64,000 bases of DNA from JADFNB01 sp036397455 (GCA_036397455.1 DASWIX010000079.1:196186-260185), one strand, 5' to 3'. Numbered from the stretch's first letter, positions 53,048 to 63,430 are shown. Numbers and translations: made by a program. The notes: generated by a model not told the origin, from the letters alone.

Positions 53048-56000
53048 CTACCCGAGTACGACGTGGATCCGGTGTTCGAGACCGTCGTCGGACAGCGGCA
53101 CGAGTGTGCCCACCGACAGGGGGATCCCGTCGAGACTGATGCTGGACACCCCGCGACAGACGCCATGCGGATTCTCGACCGCAATCCGATGGACCGTGCG
53201 GCCATGACGGTAGACGATCTCGAAGCTCCGCCACGCGCGCGGGATGCACGGATCGATGGCGAGCGTTGAGCCGCGCTTGCGGAAGCCGAGGATGGATTCG
53301 AGCCCCGCCCGGTAGAGCCACCCCGCCGCACCGGTGTACCAGGTCCAGCCGCCCCGCCCGACGTGCTCGGGCGCGGAGTAGATGTCTGCGGCGACCACGT
53401 AGGGCTCCACCTTGTATCGGTGGGCGCTTGCGCGACGGCTTGCATGATGAATGGGATTGAGCAGGCCGAAGAGATTGAAGCTCGTGTCGCCCTCGCCCAA
53501 CTGCGCCCAGGCGATGACCGACCAGACGGCGGCGTGGGTGTACTGCCCGCCGTTCTCCCGGATACCGGGCAGGTATCCCTTGATGTAGCCGGGATCCTGC
53601 GCCGTGTCGTCGAACGGTGGGGAGAGCAGCAGCACCAGCCGGTCGTCCTGCCGGACGAGCCGCCGGTTCACCGATTCCATGGCCTGGCGCGCGCGGTCCG
53701 GGTCACCCACGCCGGACAGCACCGCCCAGGACTGGGCGATCGAGTCGATCTGGCACTCGTCGTTCTGCGCCGATCCGAGCGGCGTGCCGTCGTCGCAGAA
53801 GGCCCGCTTGTACCATGCCCCGTCCCAGCCTTCCTGCTCCAGCGCCGTCCGCAGGGCCGTGGCCGCCTGCCGCCAACGCGCCGCGCGTGCTGCTTCCGCG
53901 CGGCCATCCGCGAGTCCGGCAAACGCGGTCAGATTCGCGTGGAGAAACCAGCCCAGCCACACGCTTTCGCCGCGACCCTCCCGGCCGACGCGGTTCATCC
54001 CGTCGTTCCAGTCGCCCGCGCCGATCAAGGGGAGTCCATGAGTGCCCACGTCGAGACTTCGGTCGAGTGCCCGCGCGCAATGCTCGAACAGGGTCGCGCG
54101 GTCCTCGGAGACCCGGGGCTCGAAGTAGGATTCCTGCTCGTGCGCCGCGAGGGTCGGACCGCGCAGCCAGGGGAGCGTTTCGTCGAGCACGCTCCGGTCC
54201 CCCGTCACCGACATGTACTGCCCCACCGCGTACGGCAGCCACAGGAGGTCGTCGGAGATCCGCGTCCGTACCCCCCGGCCGGTGGGGGGATGCCACCAAT
54301 GCTGGACGTCTCCCTCCGGGAACTGCCGGGCGGCCGCCCGCAGGATGTGCGCGCGCGCAATGTCGGGTCGCGCCACCGTCAGCGCGATGACATCCTGGAG
54401 CTGGTCGCGGAAGCCATAGGCCCCGCCGGACTGGTAGAAGGCGGAGCGGGACCACAGGCGACAGGAGAGCGTCTGATAGAGCAGCCAGCGATTGAGCAGC
54501 AGATCCATCGCCGCGTCCGGCGTCCGGACCTGCACCGTGCCGAGCACGGCGTCCCAGCCCTCCTGGACCTGCCGAAGCAGCGCGTCGCAATCCTCCCGGC
54601 GAAAGCGCTCGATCAGCGCGCGCGCCTGGGCGGGACTCTCTTCCTGTCCGAGCAGGAACAGCACGTCGGCGCGCTGCCCGGGCCGCAGCTCCACTTCCGT
54701 CTGCAGCGCGGCACAGGGGTCCAGGGTGGCGCCGGTCTTTCCCGAGAGCTGAGCGCCCCGCTCGAGCGAGGCGGGGTGGTCGAGGCTCGCATTCCGGCCC
54801 AGAAACTCCAGGCGGTCACAGGTCCAGGACGTGGGGCGCCTCCCCAGGTCAGCGAAGGCGACTCGACTCGCGAACACGCCGTTCCAGGCGTTGCGCGCGA
54901 ACGTCGCGCCCGTGTCGTCATCGATCTCGGTGACCACGTACGGCGCGGCGTCGCTGCGCGTGACGCCCAGCACCCACTCCACATAGGCCGTGACCGACAG
55001 GCGACGGCTGCGACCGGACCGATTCACGAGCGTGAGGCGCGACACCTTGACCGGAGCGTCCGGCGCCACGAACTGCACCAGGTCCAGGGCGATGCCGTGC
55101 GACGAGTGCTCGAAGCGACTGTATCCCTGACCGTGCCGGACGACATAGGGCGGGCCTTCCTCGCGGATCGGCAGACAGGTGGGCCCCCAGATCAGGCCGC
55201 TGTCCAGATCGCGTACGTAAAACGTCTCGCCCGGCGTGTCGCTGACCGGGTCGTTCGACCACGGTGTCAGCCGGTTCTCCCGGCTGTTGACGGACCAGGT
55301 GTAGCCGGAGCCCGATTCCGACACCTGGAATCCGAAATCCGGATTCGCCACGACGTTGATCCAGGGTGCCGGGGTCCACTGTCCCCGGCCCAGCACGGTG
55401 ACATACTCGCGTCCGTCCCGCGAGAATCCTCCCAAGCCGTTGAAGTAGTCGAGATCGAGGGTCGGGGGGGACCCCGGGTCCGCGTCCTCGCGCGGCGCGC
55501 GGACCGGGCGCGGCACCGGGCCCGGCCGCGAGCGGTCCACACGAATCACCTGCTCGGATAGGGTGCCCTTGCCCGCCACAATCACCACGCGCGCCGCCGA
55601 ACGCAGCAGGACCAGGTCCTCGGGAGGCAGCAGGTCCTCCCGCAGCACGAAGGCGCTCCCGCGTACCCCGTCCCCGCCGGTACTGAGCACGGACTGCGTC
55701 GCCCGCACCATGCCTTCAAAGGCGTTCTGGAGATCCTGAGCGTAGGAGGCGCCCTTCGCATTCAGGATCACCAGGTCGCAGGGAATGCCCTTGAGGTGCC
55801 AGTACTCGTGCGCCCGGAGGAGCTGTCTCGCGACGGTCCGTTCCTCGTCACGCTCCACCCGCACGACGGCGATCGGGAGATCACCGGAGATGCCGTGGGC
55901 CCAGAGGCCGGACGCCCCCCGACGATTGGCGGCCAGCTCCGCGGGATGGGTGCGCAACGTGCGATCGCTGTAGAGCAGACGATTGGCCAGGCGCTGGAAG

Positions 56001-59000
56001 AGATGCGCCTCGTCCTGCGTGATCTGGAGGTGATGCAGCTGGACCTGGGCGTACATCCAGGCCAGGGCGCTCTCCCGCTCGAACGTGTCCGACTGGCGGT
56101 ACTTCTCCGCGATCTCGAGGGCTGCCTCGCGCGACGGCGCCACCAGCGTCGTGAAGACGAGACGAATCGTCCCGCCGGCCGGGATCGCCACGCGGTACCG
56201 GAGACTCACGATGGGGTCCAGCACCGTCCCCACGGTGTTCGTAAGGGGCCGGTCCTCGATCACCGAGACCGGTGTCCGCACGCCCCGGCCCCGGCCCAGA
56301 AAGCGGGCGCGGTCGCTCTCGTACTGACAGGTGCCGACACGCTCGCCTTCGATCGCGGCGACGTGCGCCAGCCACGGCTGTTGTTCCTCGGCGGAGCGCG
56401 GGCGTCGGGTCGCCAGCAGGGTCTCCAGCTCGGGAACGAATTCGGTTTCCACGAAGAGGTTCGAAAAGGCAGGATGCGCCTCGTCCGCGGCCTGCGGCGC
56501 CAGGGCGACTTCCGCATAGCTCGTGAAATCGATCGTCCGATCACGGGCTTCGAGGTTGGTCACGGTCAATTGGCGCAGCTCGGCGTCGTCTTCGGGGGAG
56601 ACCACGATCTCGAGCGTGACGGCCAGGGACCGGTCGCGCTGCATGATCTTGGCCCGGTCCTCGGCATACACCACGTTGTACCGGTCCGTCTCGGTGCCGC
56701 TGGGCTGGAACCCGGCCGACCAGACGTCGCCGGTCTTCGCGTCCCGCAGGAACACGAAGGTGCCCCAGCAGTCCCGGGTCGTGTCCTCACGCCACCGGGT
56801 GACGGCGAGGTTGCGCCACCGGCTGAAGCCGGCCCCCGCCGCCGTCACCATGACGTGGTACCGGCCGTTCGAGAGGAGATGGGTGCGCGGCGGGATGTCG
56901 TGCGGCGACTCGAACCGTCGCAGGGTCGGGGGCACGAGGTCACGAACGTGGGCCGCCTGGACTTCCTCGCCGCGTGGTCGCGTCACGGCGACCGCGCGAG
57001 GTGTACGCTCCTGCAGCAACAGTTCCGCCGCCTGGATCATCGGGTGCGCGTGAAAGCGTCGCTGGGTGCGGCCGCCGTGCACGACGTTGCCGAGGGAGAC
57101 GATCGTCATCCCCTGGTGGTGCGCCATGTAGGCCCGGATCACCGCGACCCGTTCATCTTCGGGCAGTCGCGTCGGCGTGAAGTCCAGCGCCTCGTAGAGC
57201 CCGTAGGCGCCGCGTGCCCCGGCGGCGCGGAGGCGGGCGAGGTTGATGACGGCGGCTTTGGGGTCCAGCATGGCCGCGAGCGCGGTGGCGTAGGGAGCCA
57301 CCACCACGTCCTCGAAGAGCCCGCGCTTGAGGCCCAGGCCGGGCACGCCGAAATCCGAGTACTGATACGTGAGGTGGACATCGCGGACGTTGTAGGCGGA
57401 CTCCGACACGCCCCAGGGAACTCCGCGCTCGGCTCCATAGCGTACCTGGCGACCCACCACGAGCCGGCAGGTGAGATCCAGCAGGCCGCCCGTGGGCTGC
57501 CGCATCACCAGCAGCGGCATCAGGTATTCGAACATCGATCCCGACCAGGACACCAGCGCCGCCCCGCGCCCCACCGGCGTGAGGGACCGGCCGAGCAGGA
57601 ACCAGTGGCGTGGCGAGACATCGCCCTTGGCGATGGCAAAGAAACTCGCCAGCCGCGCCTCCGAGGCCAGCAGGTCATAGCAACTGGGGTCGAGGGTGTT
57701 GTCGGCCATCCGGAAGCCGATCGCAAACAGCTTGCGCGAGGAATCGAAGAGGAATCGGAAATCCATGGCCTGGGCCATCTGCTCGGCCCGGAGGGCGACG
57801 GCCGCGAGGCGATGCTCGAGCGTCGTCGTCCCAACCGCCGCCCCGTCCTCGGCCTGGAGCATCGCCTGGTCTCGCGCGTGACTCCGGACAGTGTCCCGGA
57901 CGGCGGTTGCCCAGGCCAGGACTTCCGGGCCGGATTCGTGCTCCGCGGGGTGTGACAGCGTGCGGACGATGTCCAGCAGGTTCTCCGCACGACCTTCCAT
58001 CTGCGCGAGGCGGGATCCCCATTCGGGCGTCGAGGAAGGGGGGGCCTCCAGCCCAGCCGCCATCGCGTCCAGGGCCTCCCGCACCTGCGCCTCCGTGACC
58101 ATCTCGCTGCGCGTGCCGACCTGCGATCGCTCGACCGCATCGCGCACCGGATCGAGCGCATCGCGGATCCCATCCAGGACCCGGGATCCCCACAGCGGCT
58201 CCCGGGCGAGCTGGCGGCATCCCTGCGCCAGGGCGATGAGATGACCCGCGAGATTCCCGCCGTCCACGGTGGAGATGTAGAGCGGCTCCAGCGGCCGGAG
58301 GTCCCGGGTGTCGTACCAGTTGAAGAAGTGACCATGGAACCGACGCAGGGCGGTCATCGTCTTCAGCGTGGCTTCGAGCCGCTGCAGCATGTCCGCGGTC
58401 CCGATCCACCCGAAGTCGCGGGCGACCATGGTACTCAGGAGGTACAGCCCCATGTTGGTGGGTGAGGTGCGGTGGGCGACCGTCGGCTCGGGATCCTCCT
58501 GGAAGTTGTCGGGTGGGAGGTCGTGCTCCTCCTCGGTCACGAAGGTCTCGAAGAACCGCCAGGTGTGCCGGGCGATGCGCCGCAACGCGCGCGTCTCCGC
58601 GGGCGACAGGCGTCGTCGTTCGTCGAACGGCCGCGGGACACTCAGCCGCCACGCCAGGAGGGGCGCCAGGCCCCAGAGGGCGATCAGCGGTGCCGCCACC
58701 GGCCACGCCCCCGGCCTGATCGCGACGACCCCGGCGCCGATGCCCGCGGTGAGCACGAGGCTCCACCGAAAGTGCCAGTAGAAGGCACGCAGCGTCAGAT
58801 CCACGCCGTATCCGGCCTGCGCGGCGGGGACCCACTCGAGCAGATGTCGCCTGGTGACGTACAGTCGTCCGAGTGTACGCACGACGGCATCCGCCATGAG
58901 CTGGGCCCGCTGCGCCAGCGTCGCGACGGCCAGCAGCACCTGCAGCCACGCGAACTGGAGATCCCGCCCCGTGGCCCCCAGGTGATTCCGCTTGGAGAAT

Positions 59001-61783
59001 CCGTGCCGCCGCGGGATCACGCCCTGGAGCGCCGGCAGAAACGCAGGGAAGGCGATGGTGACAAGGACCAGCCCCGTCCAGATCGCCGGCAGCACGGCGG
59101 GCAGCGTCCACGCGGCGGCCATCAGCAGGAACGACGACGGCGCGGAGAGGCTGCGCCGGAGGTTGTCCAGCATCTTCCATTTGCCGTGCACGGGGATCGG
59201 CGCCCGGCGCCCCGTCCGAGGCTCCCTGGGGGCGTGGCCCAGGATCCAGGGGAGGAGCTGCCAGTCGCCCCGCACCCATCGGTGGCTCTGCCGGACACCC
59301 ACTTCGTAATTGCTGGGGAACTCCTCGAACAGGTCGATATCGGTGACGAGTCCGGCGCGGGCGAACAGGCCCTCGAAGAGGTCGTGACTCAGCAGCGCGT
59401 TGTCCGGCACCCGTCCCGCCAGCGCGGCCTCGAAGGCGGTGACGTCGTAGATCCCCTTGCCCGTGTAGGACCCCTCGCCGAACAGGTCCTGATAGACGTC
59501 GGAGACCGCGGCCGCGTACGGGTCCACGCCTCCCGGCCCCGATACGATCCGCTGGTAGATCGTGCTTCCGGGTCCCGTCGGCAGGGACGGGGTGATCCGT
59601 GGCTGGAGGATCCCGTATCCCGCGACCACCCGGCCCACCGCGGCGTCGAAGCGCGGGCGATTCAGCGGGTGGGCCATGGCCCCGACGAGGCGGGAGGCGG
59701 CTCGCCCGGGAAGTCGGGTGTCGGCATCCAGGGTGATCACGTACCGCACCCCGTCGGGCACCGTCGGCGGTTGGCCCCCGACCGGAATGAACGTGGTATC
59801 GGTCGCTCCGCGCAGCAGCCGATTCAGCTCGTGCAGTTTCCCGCGCTTGCGTTCCCATCCCATCCACCGGCCCTCGGATCCGTTCCAGAGGCGCCGCCGA
59901 TGCAGCAGGACGAACCGGTCCCCGCCGTCCTGCAGACGTCCGTATCGGGCGTTGAGCCCCGCGATGCCCTCGGCCAGCTCCGCGAGCAGCTCCTCGTCGC
60001 CCGGCATGTGTTCGTGGGCGGCGTCCTTCCAGTCGGTGAGCAGGGCGAAATGGAGATGGCCCCCGGGATTCGCCAGGTAGTGCACGTGGAGCCGCTCGAT
60101 GGACTCTTCGATGCCCTCGTGGCTGGTGAGCAGCCATGGAACGACGACCATGGTACGCATGTCGGCCGGCACGCCGCGCGCGAGATCGAGCTTGCAGAGC
60201 AGCCGGGGGGGAACGACCACCGTGACCAGACGATGGACCAGGGCCACGGCGGTATCGGAGGCGGGGACCAGGGCGAGAATGCCCAGCAGCACGAGGATCG
60301 GTGCGCCGACGCCCGCGCTCCAGGTCACGAACAGCGGGGCAGCGAGCAGGAGCGCCGTGAGACCGGCGATCAGCCCGAAATAGCCGGCGGTGGCATGGGC
60401 GCGCCACGCGCGTCGCGTGCGGACGCGCAGCGAGGGCCGATAGGTCAGCCGAGCTTCGAACGCCCGCCGGCCGGCCGACACCAGGTAGTATCCCGGGTCC
60501 TCCTCGCGGCGCTCCGGAACGGCGGGGGCGGCGGGGGCGGCGGGGGCGGCGGTCAGTGCGTCCGAGGGAGCGCGCGCCGTGGTGGCACTCGTGGGCGGCA
60601 CGGCGCGCTCGCGTTCGAGCCGAGCCGTGCCGGCCTGCGCCACGGCTTCGCGTGCCACGTCCAGCTCCGACCACGTGGACCCCCGGGACAGCTCTTCGAC
60701 CGCGGTCCGGTACTTGTCGCGCGTGCCGAAATCCATGGCGCCGAACCCCGGAACCGCGCGGAAGATCTCGTCCACCAGGCTCACGGCCTCGAAGAACTCG
60801 GGCCAGCTGATGGAGGACATCCACCGCATGCTGGTGATGATGTTCCGGACCGAGATGTTCGCCGCGGCCTGCGCCTGATGGACGTGCGCCACCATTTCGC
60901 CGGGGGAGGTCCCCCCGGCGGCCAGGGTCTCGTTCAGCCAGTCGAGAGCCGGGGTGACGGACTGCGGCTGGTCGCGGAGGCGCTGCAGCAGCTGGACGGC
61001 GAACGAGCTGGACAGGGGAGCCGTCGCAAGACCGCCCAACACCTCGTCGACGCGCTCCGGCGGCCGGCCACTGAGGCCCAGCAGGCGATCCGCCACCTCG
61101 TCGGCGCGTGCGCGCCCCTGGCGGGCGCGGATGACCAGGTCCGACAGCCGGCGCAGGTTCTCCAGGAGGGCGACGCGCAGGTGGATCGCGACCGCCCAGA
61201 GTTCGCCGATGCCGAGCGGCTGGACGTGCTGGTACGCCCGGACGAATGCCTTCAGCGTCTCGAGATCGAAGCGACTGTCGGTGTGGGCCACGTAGGCCCA
61301 TGCCAACCCATAGACGCGCGGATACCCGCCGAGGTGATGGCCCTCGGCGATCTTCGGCAGGAGGCGGTAAAAGCTGAGGGGGAGGTGGTCCCGCACCTCC
61401 CGGAGCTGCCCGTCCACGACGTGAAAGTTGTCGAGGATCCACTCCTCGGCCGGCGTGATGTGTTCCTTCTGGCGCACCGCCTCGATGATGTTCCGGTACC
61501 CCGCGAGCAGCACCTTCCCGTTCTCGTGGACACGGGGGAGGAGGCGGCGTTCCCGGGCGTGCCTGTCGGCGGTGGGCTGAGCCGCGGCGAGGCTCTCGGC
61601 GTGCTGCGCGAGGCGCTCGATGCCGAATACTTCGGCACGGATCGGCTGCTCGACGTCAGCGAGGGCCGTGACTGCCGCGCTGCGGGTGTTCACTCCGTGG
61701 TCCGCGCCCGGAGGCCCGACCGGGCGCCAAAGCCACCCCGATGGGTCTGTCGTCTGGTGGGAAGTGAAGGCATGGTCGGCCAC
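53048..61783 (-). CDS. Cyclic beta-1,2-glucan synthase (GT84 plus GH94 domains)
   Basis: This giant membrane enzyme of 2911 residues makes, cyclises and trims beta-1,2-glucan. Residues of about 40-400 are the helical N-terminal region (PIRAEVFGIERLAQHAESLA). A Pro/Ala linker is followed by membrane helices, then the GT84 domain with YVITLDADTRLPGRAA and VRQSHRWVRGDWQLLPW. More helices follow near 880-1060. The long periplasmic part contains GH94-like units ending in the phosphorylase domain, with GAGDWNDGMNRVG near residue 2590, whose aspartate is the conserved acid. The start is GTG 61783; GTG 61693 is an alternative closer to the conserved region. It has no operon partner; an export or modification gene is not adjacent. 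Length agrees with Cgs/NdvB proteins. Confidence 0.93.
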   Translation of the reverse strand: MADHAFTSHQTTDPSGWLWRPVGPPGADHGVNTRSAAVTALADVEQPIRAEVFGIERLAQHAESLAAAQPTADRHARERRLLPRVHENGKVLLAGYRNIIEAVRQKEHITPAEEWILDNFHVVDGQLREVRDHLPLSFYRLLPKIAEGHHLGGYPRVYGLAWAYVAHTDSRFDLETLKAFVRAYQHVQPLGIGELWAVAIHLRVALLENLRRLSDLVIRARQGRARADEVADRLLGLSGRPPERVDEVLGGLATAPLSSSFAVQLLQRLRDQPQSVTPALDWLNETLAAGGTSPGEMVAHVHQAQAAANISVRNIITSMRWMSSISWPEFFEAVSLVDEIFRAVPGFGAMDFGTRDKYRTAVEELSRGSTWSELDVAREAVAQAGTARLERERAVPPTSATTARAPSDALTAAPAAPAAPAVPERREEDPGYYLVSAGRRAFEARLTYRPSLRVRTRRAWRAHATAGYFGLIAGLTALLLAAPLFVTWSAGVGAPILVLLGILALVPASDTAVALVHRLVTVVVPPRLLCKLDLARGVPADMRTMVVVPWLLTSHEGIEESIERLHVHYLANPGGHLHFALLTDWKDAAHEHMPGDEELLAELAEGIAGLNARYGRLQDGGDRFVLLHRRRLWNGSEGRWMGWERKRGKLHELNRLLRGATDTTFIPVGGQPPTVPDGVRYVITLDADTRLPGRAASRLVGAMAHPLNRPRFDAAVGRVVAGYGILQPRITPSLPTGPGSTIYQRIVSGPGGVDPYAAAVSDVYQDLFGEGSYTGKGIYDVTAFEAALAGRVPDNALLSHDLFEGLFARAGLVTDIDLFEEFPSNYEVGVRQSHRWVRGDWQLLPWILGHAPREPRTGRRAPIPVHGKWKMLDNLRRSLSAPSSFLLMAAAWTLPAVLPAIWTGLVLVTIAFPAFLPALQGVIPRRHGFSKRNHLGATGRDLQFAWLQVLLAVATLAQRAQLMADAVVRTLGRLYVTRRHLLEWVPAAQAGYGVDLTLRAFYWHFRWSLVLTAGIGAGVVAIRPGAWPVAAPLIALWGLAPLLAWRLSVPRPFDERRRLSPAETRALRRIARHTWRFFETFVTEEEHDLPPDNFQEDPEPTVAHRTSPTNMGLYLLSTMVARDFGWIGTADMLQRLEATLKTMTALRRFHGHFFNWYDTRDLRPLEPLYISTVDGGNLAGHLIALAQGCRQLAREPLWGSRVLDGIRDALDPVRDAVERSQVGTRSEMVTEAQVREALDAMAAGLEAPPSSTPEWGSRLAQMEGRAENLLDIVRTLSHPAEHESGPEVLAWATAVRDTVRSHARDQAMLQAEDGAAVGTTTLEHRLAAVALRAEQMAQAMDFRFLFDSSRKLFAIGFRMADNTLDPSCYDLLASEARLASFFAIAKGDVSPRHWFLLGRSLTPVGRGAALVSWSGSMFEYLMPLLVMRQPTGGLLDLTCRLVVGRQVRYGAERGVPWGVSESAYNVRDVHLTYQYSDFGVPGLGLKRGLFEDVVVAPYATALAAMLDPKAAVINLARLRAAGARGAYGLYEALDFTPTRLPEDERVAVIRAYMAHHQGMTIVSLGNVVHGGRTQRRFHAHPMIQAAELLLQERTPRAVAVTRPRGEEVQAAHVRDLVPPTLRRFESPHDIPPRTHLLSNGRYHVMVTAAGAGFSRWRNLAVTRWREDTTRDCWGTFVFLRDAKTGDVWSAGFQPSGTETDRYNVVYAEDRAKIMQRDRSLAVTLEIVVSPEDDAELRQLTVTNLEARDRTIDFTSYAEVALAPQAADEAHPAFSNLFVETEFVPELETLLATRRPRSAEEQQPWLAHVAAIEGERVGTCQYESDRARFLGRGRGVRTPVSVIEDRPLTNTVGTVLDPIVSLRYRVAIPAGGTIRLVFTTLVAPSREAALEIAEKYRQSDTFERESALAWMYAQVQLHHLQITQDEAHLFQRLANRLLYSDRTLRTHPAELAANRRGASGLWAHGISGDLPIAVVRVERDEERTVARQLLRAHEYWHLKGIPCDLVILNAKGASYAQDLQNAFEGMVRATQSVLSTGGDGVRGSAFVLREDLLPPEDLVLLRSAARVVIVAGKGTLSEQVIRVDRSRPGPVPRPVRAPREDADPGSPPTLDLDYFNGLGGFSRDGREYVTVLGRGQWTPAPWINVVANPDFGFQVSESGSGYTWSVNSRENRLTPWSNDPVSDTPGETFYVRDLDSGLIWGPTCLPIREEGPPYVVRHGQGYSRFEHSSHGIALDLVQFVAPDAPVKVSRLTLVNRSGRSRRLSVTAYVEWVLGVTRSDAAPYVVTEIDDDTGATFARNAWNGVFASRVAFADLGRRPTSWTCDRLEFLGRNASLDHPASLERGAQLSGKTGATLDPCAALQTEVELRPGQRADVLFLLGQEESPAQARALIERFRREDCDALLRQVQEGWDAVLGTVQVRTPDAAMDLLLNRWLLYQTLSCRLWSRSAFYQSGGAYGFRDQLQDVIALTVARPDIARAHILRAAARQFPEGDVQHWWHPPTGRGVRTRISDDLLWLPYAVGQYMSVTGDRSVLDETLPWLRGPTLAAHEQESYFEPRVSEDRATLFEHCARALDRSLDVGTHGLPLIGAGDWNDGMNRVGREGRGESVWLGWFLHANLTAFAGLADGRAEAARAARWRQAATALRTALEQEGWDGAWYKRAFCDDGTPLGSAQNDECQIDSIAQSWAVLSGVGDPDRARQAMESVNRRLVRQDDRLVLLLSPPFDDTAQDPGYIKGYLPGIRENGGQYTHAAVWSVIAWAQLGEGDTSFNLFGLLNPIHHASRRASAHRYKVEPYVVAADIYSAPEHVGRGGWTWYTGAAGWLYRAGLESILGFRKRGSTLAIDPCIPRAWRSFEIVYRHGRTVHRIAVENPHGVCRGVSSISLDGIPLSVGTLVPLSDDGLEHRIHVVLG
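60521..60550 (-). repeat. 9-bp tandem repeat coding an Ala-Pro linker
   Basis: GGCGGGGGC is repeated three times and a bit on the plus strand. On the coding strand it gives alternating Ala/Pro residues (APAAPAAPA) between the N-terminal region and the membrane part of the glucan synthase. In-frame 9-bp repeats allow length changes of the linker without frameshift. Confidence 0.7.
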
Positions 61784-62265
61784 ACAATCATAACACGGTG
61801 TGCCGAGGCGACCGCGTCAGGTCGGCTCGCCTTCACCTCGGAGCGTGTTGAAGACCGGGTCGGTGCCTCGTGTCCCGCACTCAGCCGCCCTCGGAGCCGG
61901 TCGGCGGTGGCGCGCTCGCGGGCGCGCATCACCGCGTGCCGCTGACTGCAGCGCGGCCAGGATGGCCTGACTCGTCAGTTCCTGCTGCCGATCGCGGTCA
62001 ACGGTGGCGAATCGGTCGTCGGGCTGGAACCCGTACCGGCCGAACTGGGAGCGGTTGCCCCCCTCGATACGTCGACTTGACAGCGGAGGCCTTACAGGTG
62101 TTATGCAGCCCCGCGTAATGCAGCTACTGGGCCAGGTCATAGTTCAGTGAACGACGCTGCAGGAAAAATCCTCGGTGATCTTGGTGCGCCGCGCGTGGCG
62201 ACGCAACCTCTGGCCGGCGCCGACGCGCAGTCCAGACCGGTGGGTAGGTGGAAACCGCCATCGCC
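61784..62265. other. 482-bp gap without a supported gene
   Basis: Between the glucan synthase start and the HXXEE gene no family-like protein is seen. Short minus-strand frames at 61817-62140 and 61690-61932 could be two pieces of one broken gene (ELTSQAILAALQSAAR in one frame, HAVMRARERATADRLRG in the other), but I do not recognise them. The part next to 61784 must contain the synthase promoter; it is slightly AT-rich (CACACAATCATAACACG). Base composition changes near 62090-62160, which is less GC-rich. Confidence 0.5.
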
Positions 62266-62733
62266 TCACGCGAGCGCAAGATAGGTCACCACGCCGTGCA
62301 GGAGCACGCCGGCCAGCACGGCGCCGAACACCTGCGCTCGAGGCAGCCGCGCTACCGACGCTCGGAGAACAACGACGCTCAGCGGGAGCGACAGGAGTAA
62401 GCCGGTCGTGGTTCCGGGGGAATACCGACCGAGCAGCGCGCTCGCGAGCGCGTGCAAGACTCCATTGAGGCCCAGGAGCGTCGCTACAGAGGCGACGATC
62501 CAGGCCATCTGCGGCTCCCGGAACGCAGCTAACGTCCAGAATGTGATCAGCAACAGGCCGACCGCGTTGATGAGGAGGAACCGCTCAGCGCTCACTCCGT
62601 TGCCCACAACGAAACGGGTCCACTCTGGAAACCCGCCAAACCACTCCTCCATCTGGTGGAGAAGGAGCACGACGGGAAGCAGCAAGGCTACTCGCGGCGG
62701 AAAAGAGTCTGTATCGGCGGGCAAAGCCGGCAT
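62266..62733 (-). CDS. HXXEE domain membrane protein
   Basis: The protein has 155 residues from ATG 62733, with GAGGAG just upstream; a TTG at 62754 would overlap the presumed core site. The family motif His-x-x-Glu-Glu is present as LLLHQMEEWFGGFPEW in the first helix. Four to five membrane helices follow with a second conserved NGVLHALASALLGRYSPGT segment. The function of this family is unknown, and a metal site from His/Glu/Glu is likely. A GTTGAGC word 16 bp upstream of the start (minus strand) resembles the end of an integron attC site. Confidence 0.8.
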   Translation of the reverse strand: MPALPADTDSFPPRVALLLPVVLLLHQMEEWFGGFPEWTRFVVGNGVSAERFLLINAVGLLLITFWTLAAFREPQMAWIVASVATLLGLNGVLHALASALLGRYSPGTTTGLLLSLPLSVVVLRASVARLPRAQVFGAVLAGVLLHGVVTYLALA

Positions 62734-62841
62734 CCGCTCCTCGTGTGCGCTCAACGCCTGCGCTCAGCGGCGTGGTAAAAGTGGCGCGGCGGAGGCCGAA
62801 CTTCCCACATCCTCCCTCTTGAGTCCAGCTCCCGACTTCTC

Positions 62842-62911
62842 CTACATCCTCACCGCTCACGTTCACCCGCGGCCGGCGCAGCCGGCCGTCGGGTGCAACG
62901 CGTTGTTGGGC
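62842..62911 (-). repeat. attC-like recombination site (degraded)
   Basis: Read on the minus strand, six bases after the reductase stop, GCCCAAC (62911-62905) fits the RYYYAAC core. A long imperfect palindrome follows: CACCCG and CGGCCGGC at 62864-62877 pair with GCCGGCCG and CGGGTG at 62881-62895, with one unpaired T. The distal part (AACGTGAGCGGTGAGGATG) resembles but does not exactly fit the GTTRRRY end. Position, imperfect palindrome and unpaired base are as in attC sites. Confidence 0.45.
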
Positions 62912-62917
62912 AGCCGG

Positions 62918-63430
62918 TCATGCCGGTTCGTACTCAAGTGACACGGTCCCGGTCTTCGGGTATAACCGATGATGGGCGAGCTTGAGCTTGACCTGCTTGG
63001 CGGGATGGGCCAGAAGCGGGATCCCGCCCCCGAGCAACACGGGAATGACAGCCACTTCGACAGAATCGACGAGCCGCAATGCGAGCATGCTGCGAAGGAG
63101 TTCCCCGCCTCCGAAGAGCCAGATGTCCTTTCCGGGCGCTCTCCGCAGGGCTGTTACCGTCTCCTCGGGACTGGAAGAGAGACGTACTCCGGGGCAGTCG
63201 TCCTCCCGGAGCGTGCGAGAAAAAACCGTGGCTTGCATGCCGGGCATTCCGCCTCCGCCGTGCTCGCGCGTAGCCTCATAGGTCTTTCGACCGAGCAAGA
63301 CCGTATCGAACGCGCCCATGAGCGCGCCGAAGTCGATGTCCGGATCCACGACGATCCAGTCGTTCTCGCCGTTCGGCCCGGCGATGTATCCGTCCAGGCT
63401 TATGGCCACGGAGAAACGAACTCTCCTCAT
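62918..63430 (-). CDS. RibD C-terminal/dihydrofolate-reductase-fold protein
   Basis: The protein has 170 residues from ATG 63430, with GAGGAG seven bases upstream. It starts RRVRFSVAISLDGYIAGPNG, the standard opening of the RibD_C/DHFR-like family. TVLLGRKTYE and DIWLFGGGELLRSMLAL, the NADPH-binding segments, follow, and it ends TGTVSLEYEP. It probably reduces a pterin- or flavin-like substrate, but stand-alone members have no known role. It is flanked by words that look like integron core sites on both sides. Confidence 0.88.
   Translation of the reverse strand: MRRVRFSVAISLDGYIAGPNGENDWIVVDPDIDFGALMGAFDTVLLGRKTYEATREHGGGGMPGMQATVFSRTLREDDCPGVRLSSSPEETVTALRRAPGKDIWLFGGGELLRSMLALRLVDSVEVAVIPVLLGGGIPLLAHPAKQVKLKLAHHRLYPKTGTVSLEYEPA

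Noticed and set aside
57675..61945. Very long open frames on both strands inside the glucan synthase (over 1100 codons)
   Set aside because: They are arginine/proline-rich mirror frames of a GC-rich gene and show no domain, while the minus-strand 2911-residue frame has clear GT84/GH94 motifs.
61817..62140. Possible gene upstream of the glucan synthase
   Set aside because: No ribosome site, no recognised family, and the reading frame seems to switch half-way; kept only as a note in the gap entry.
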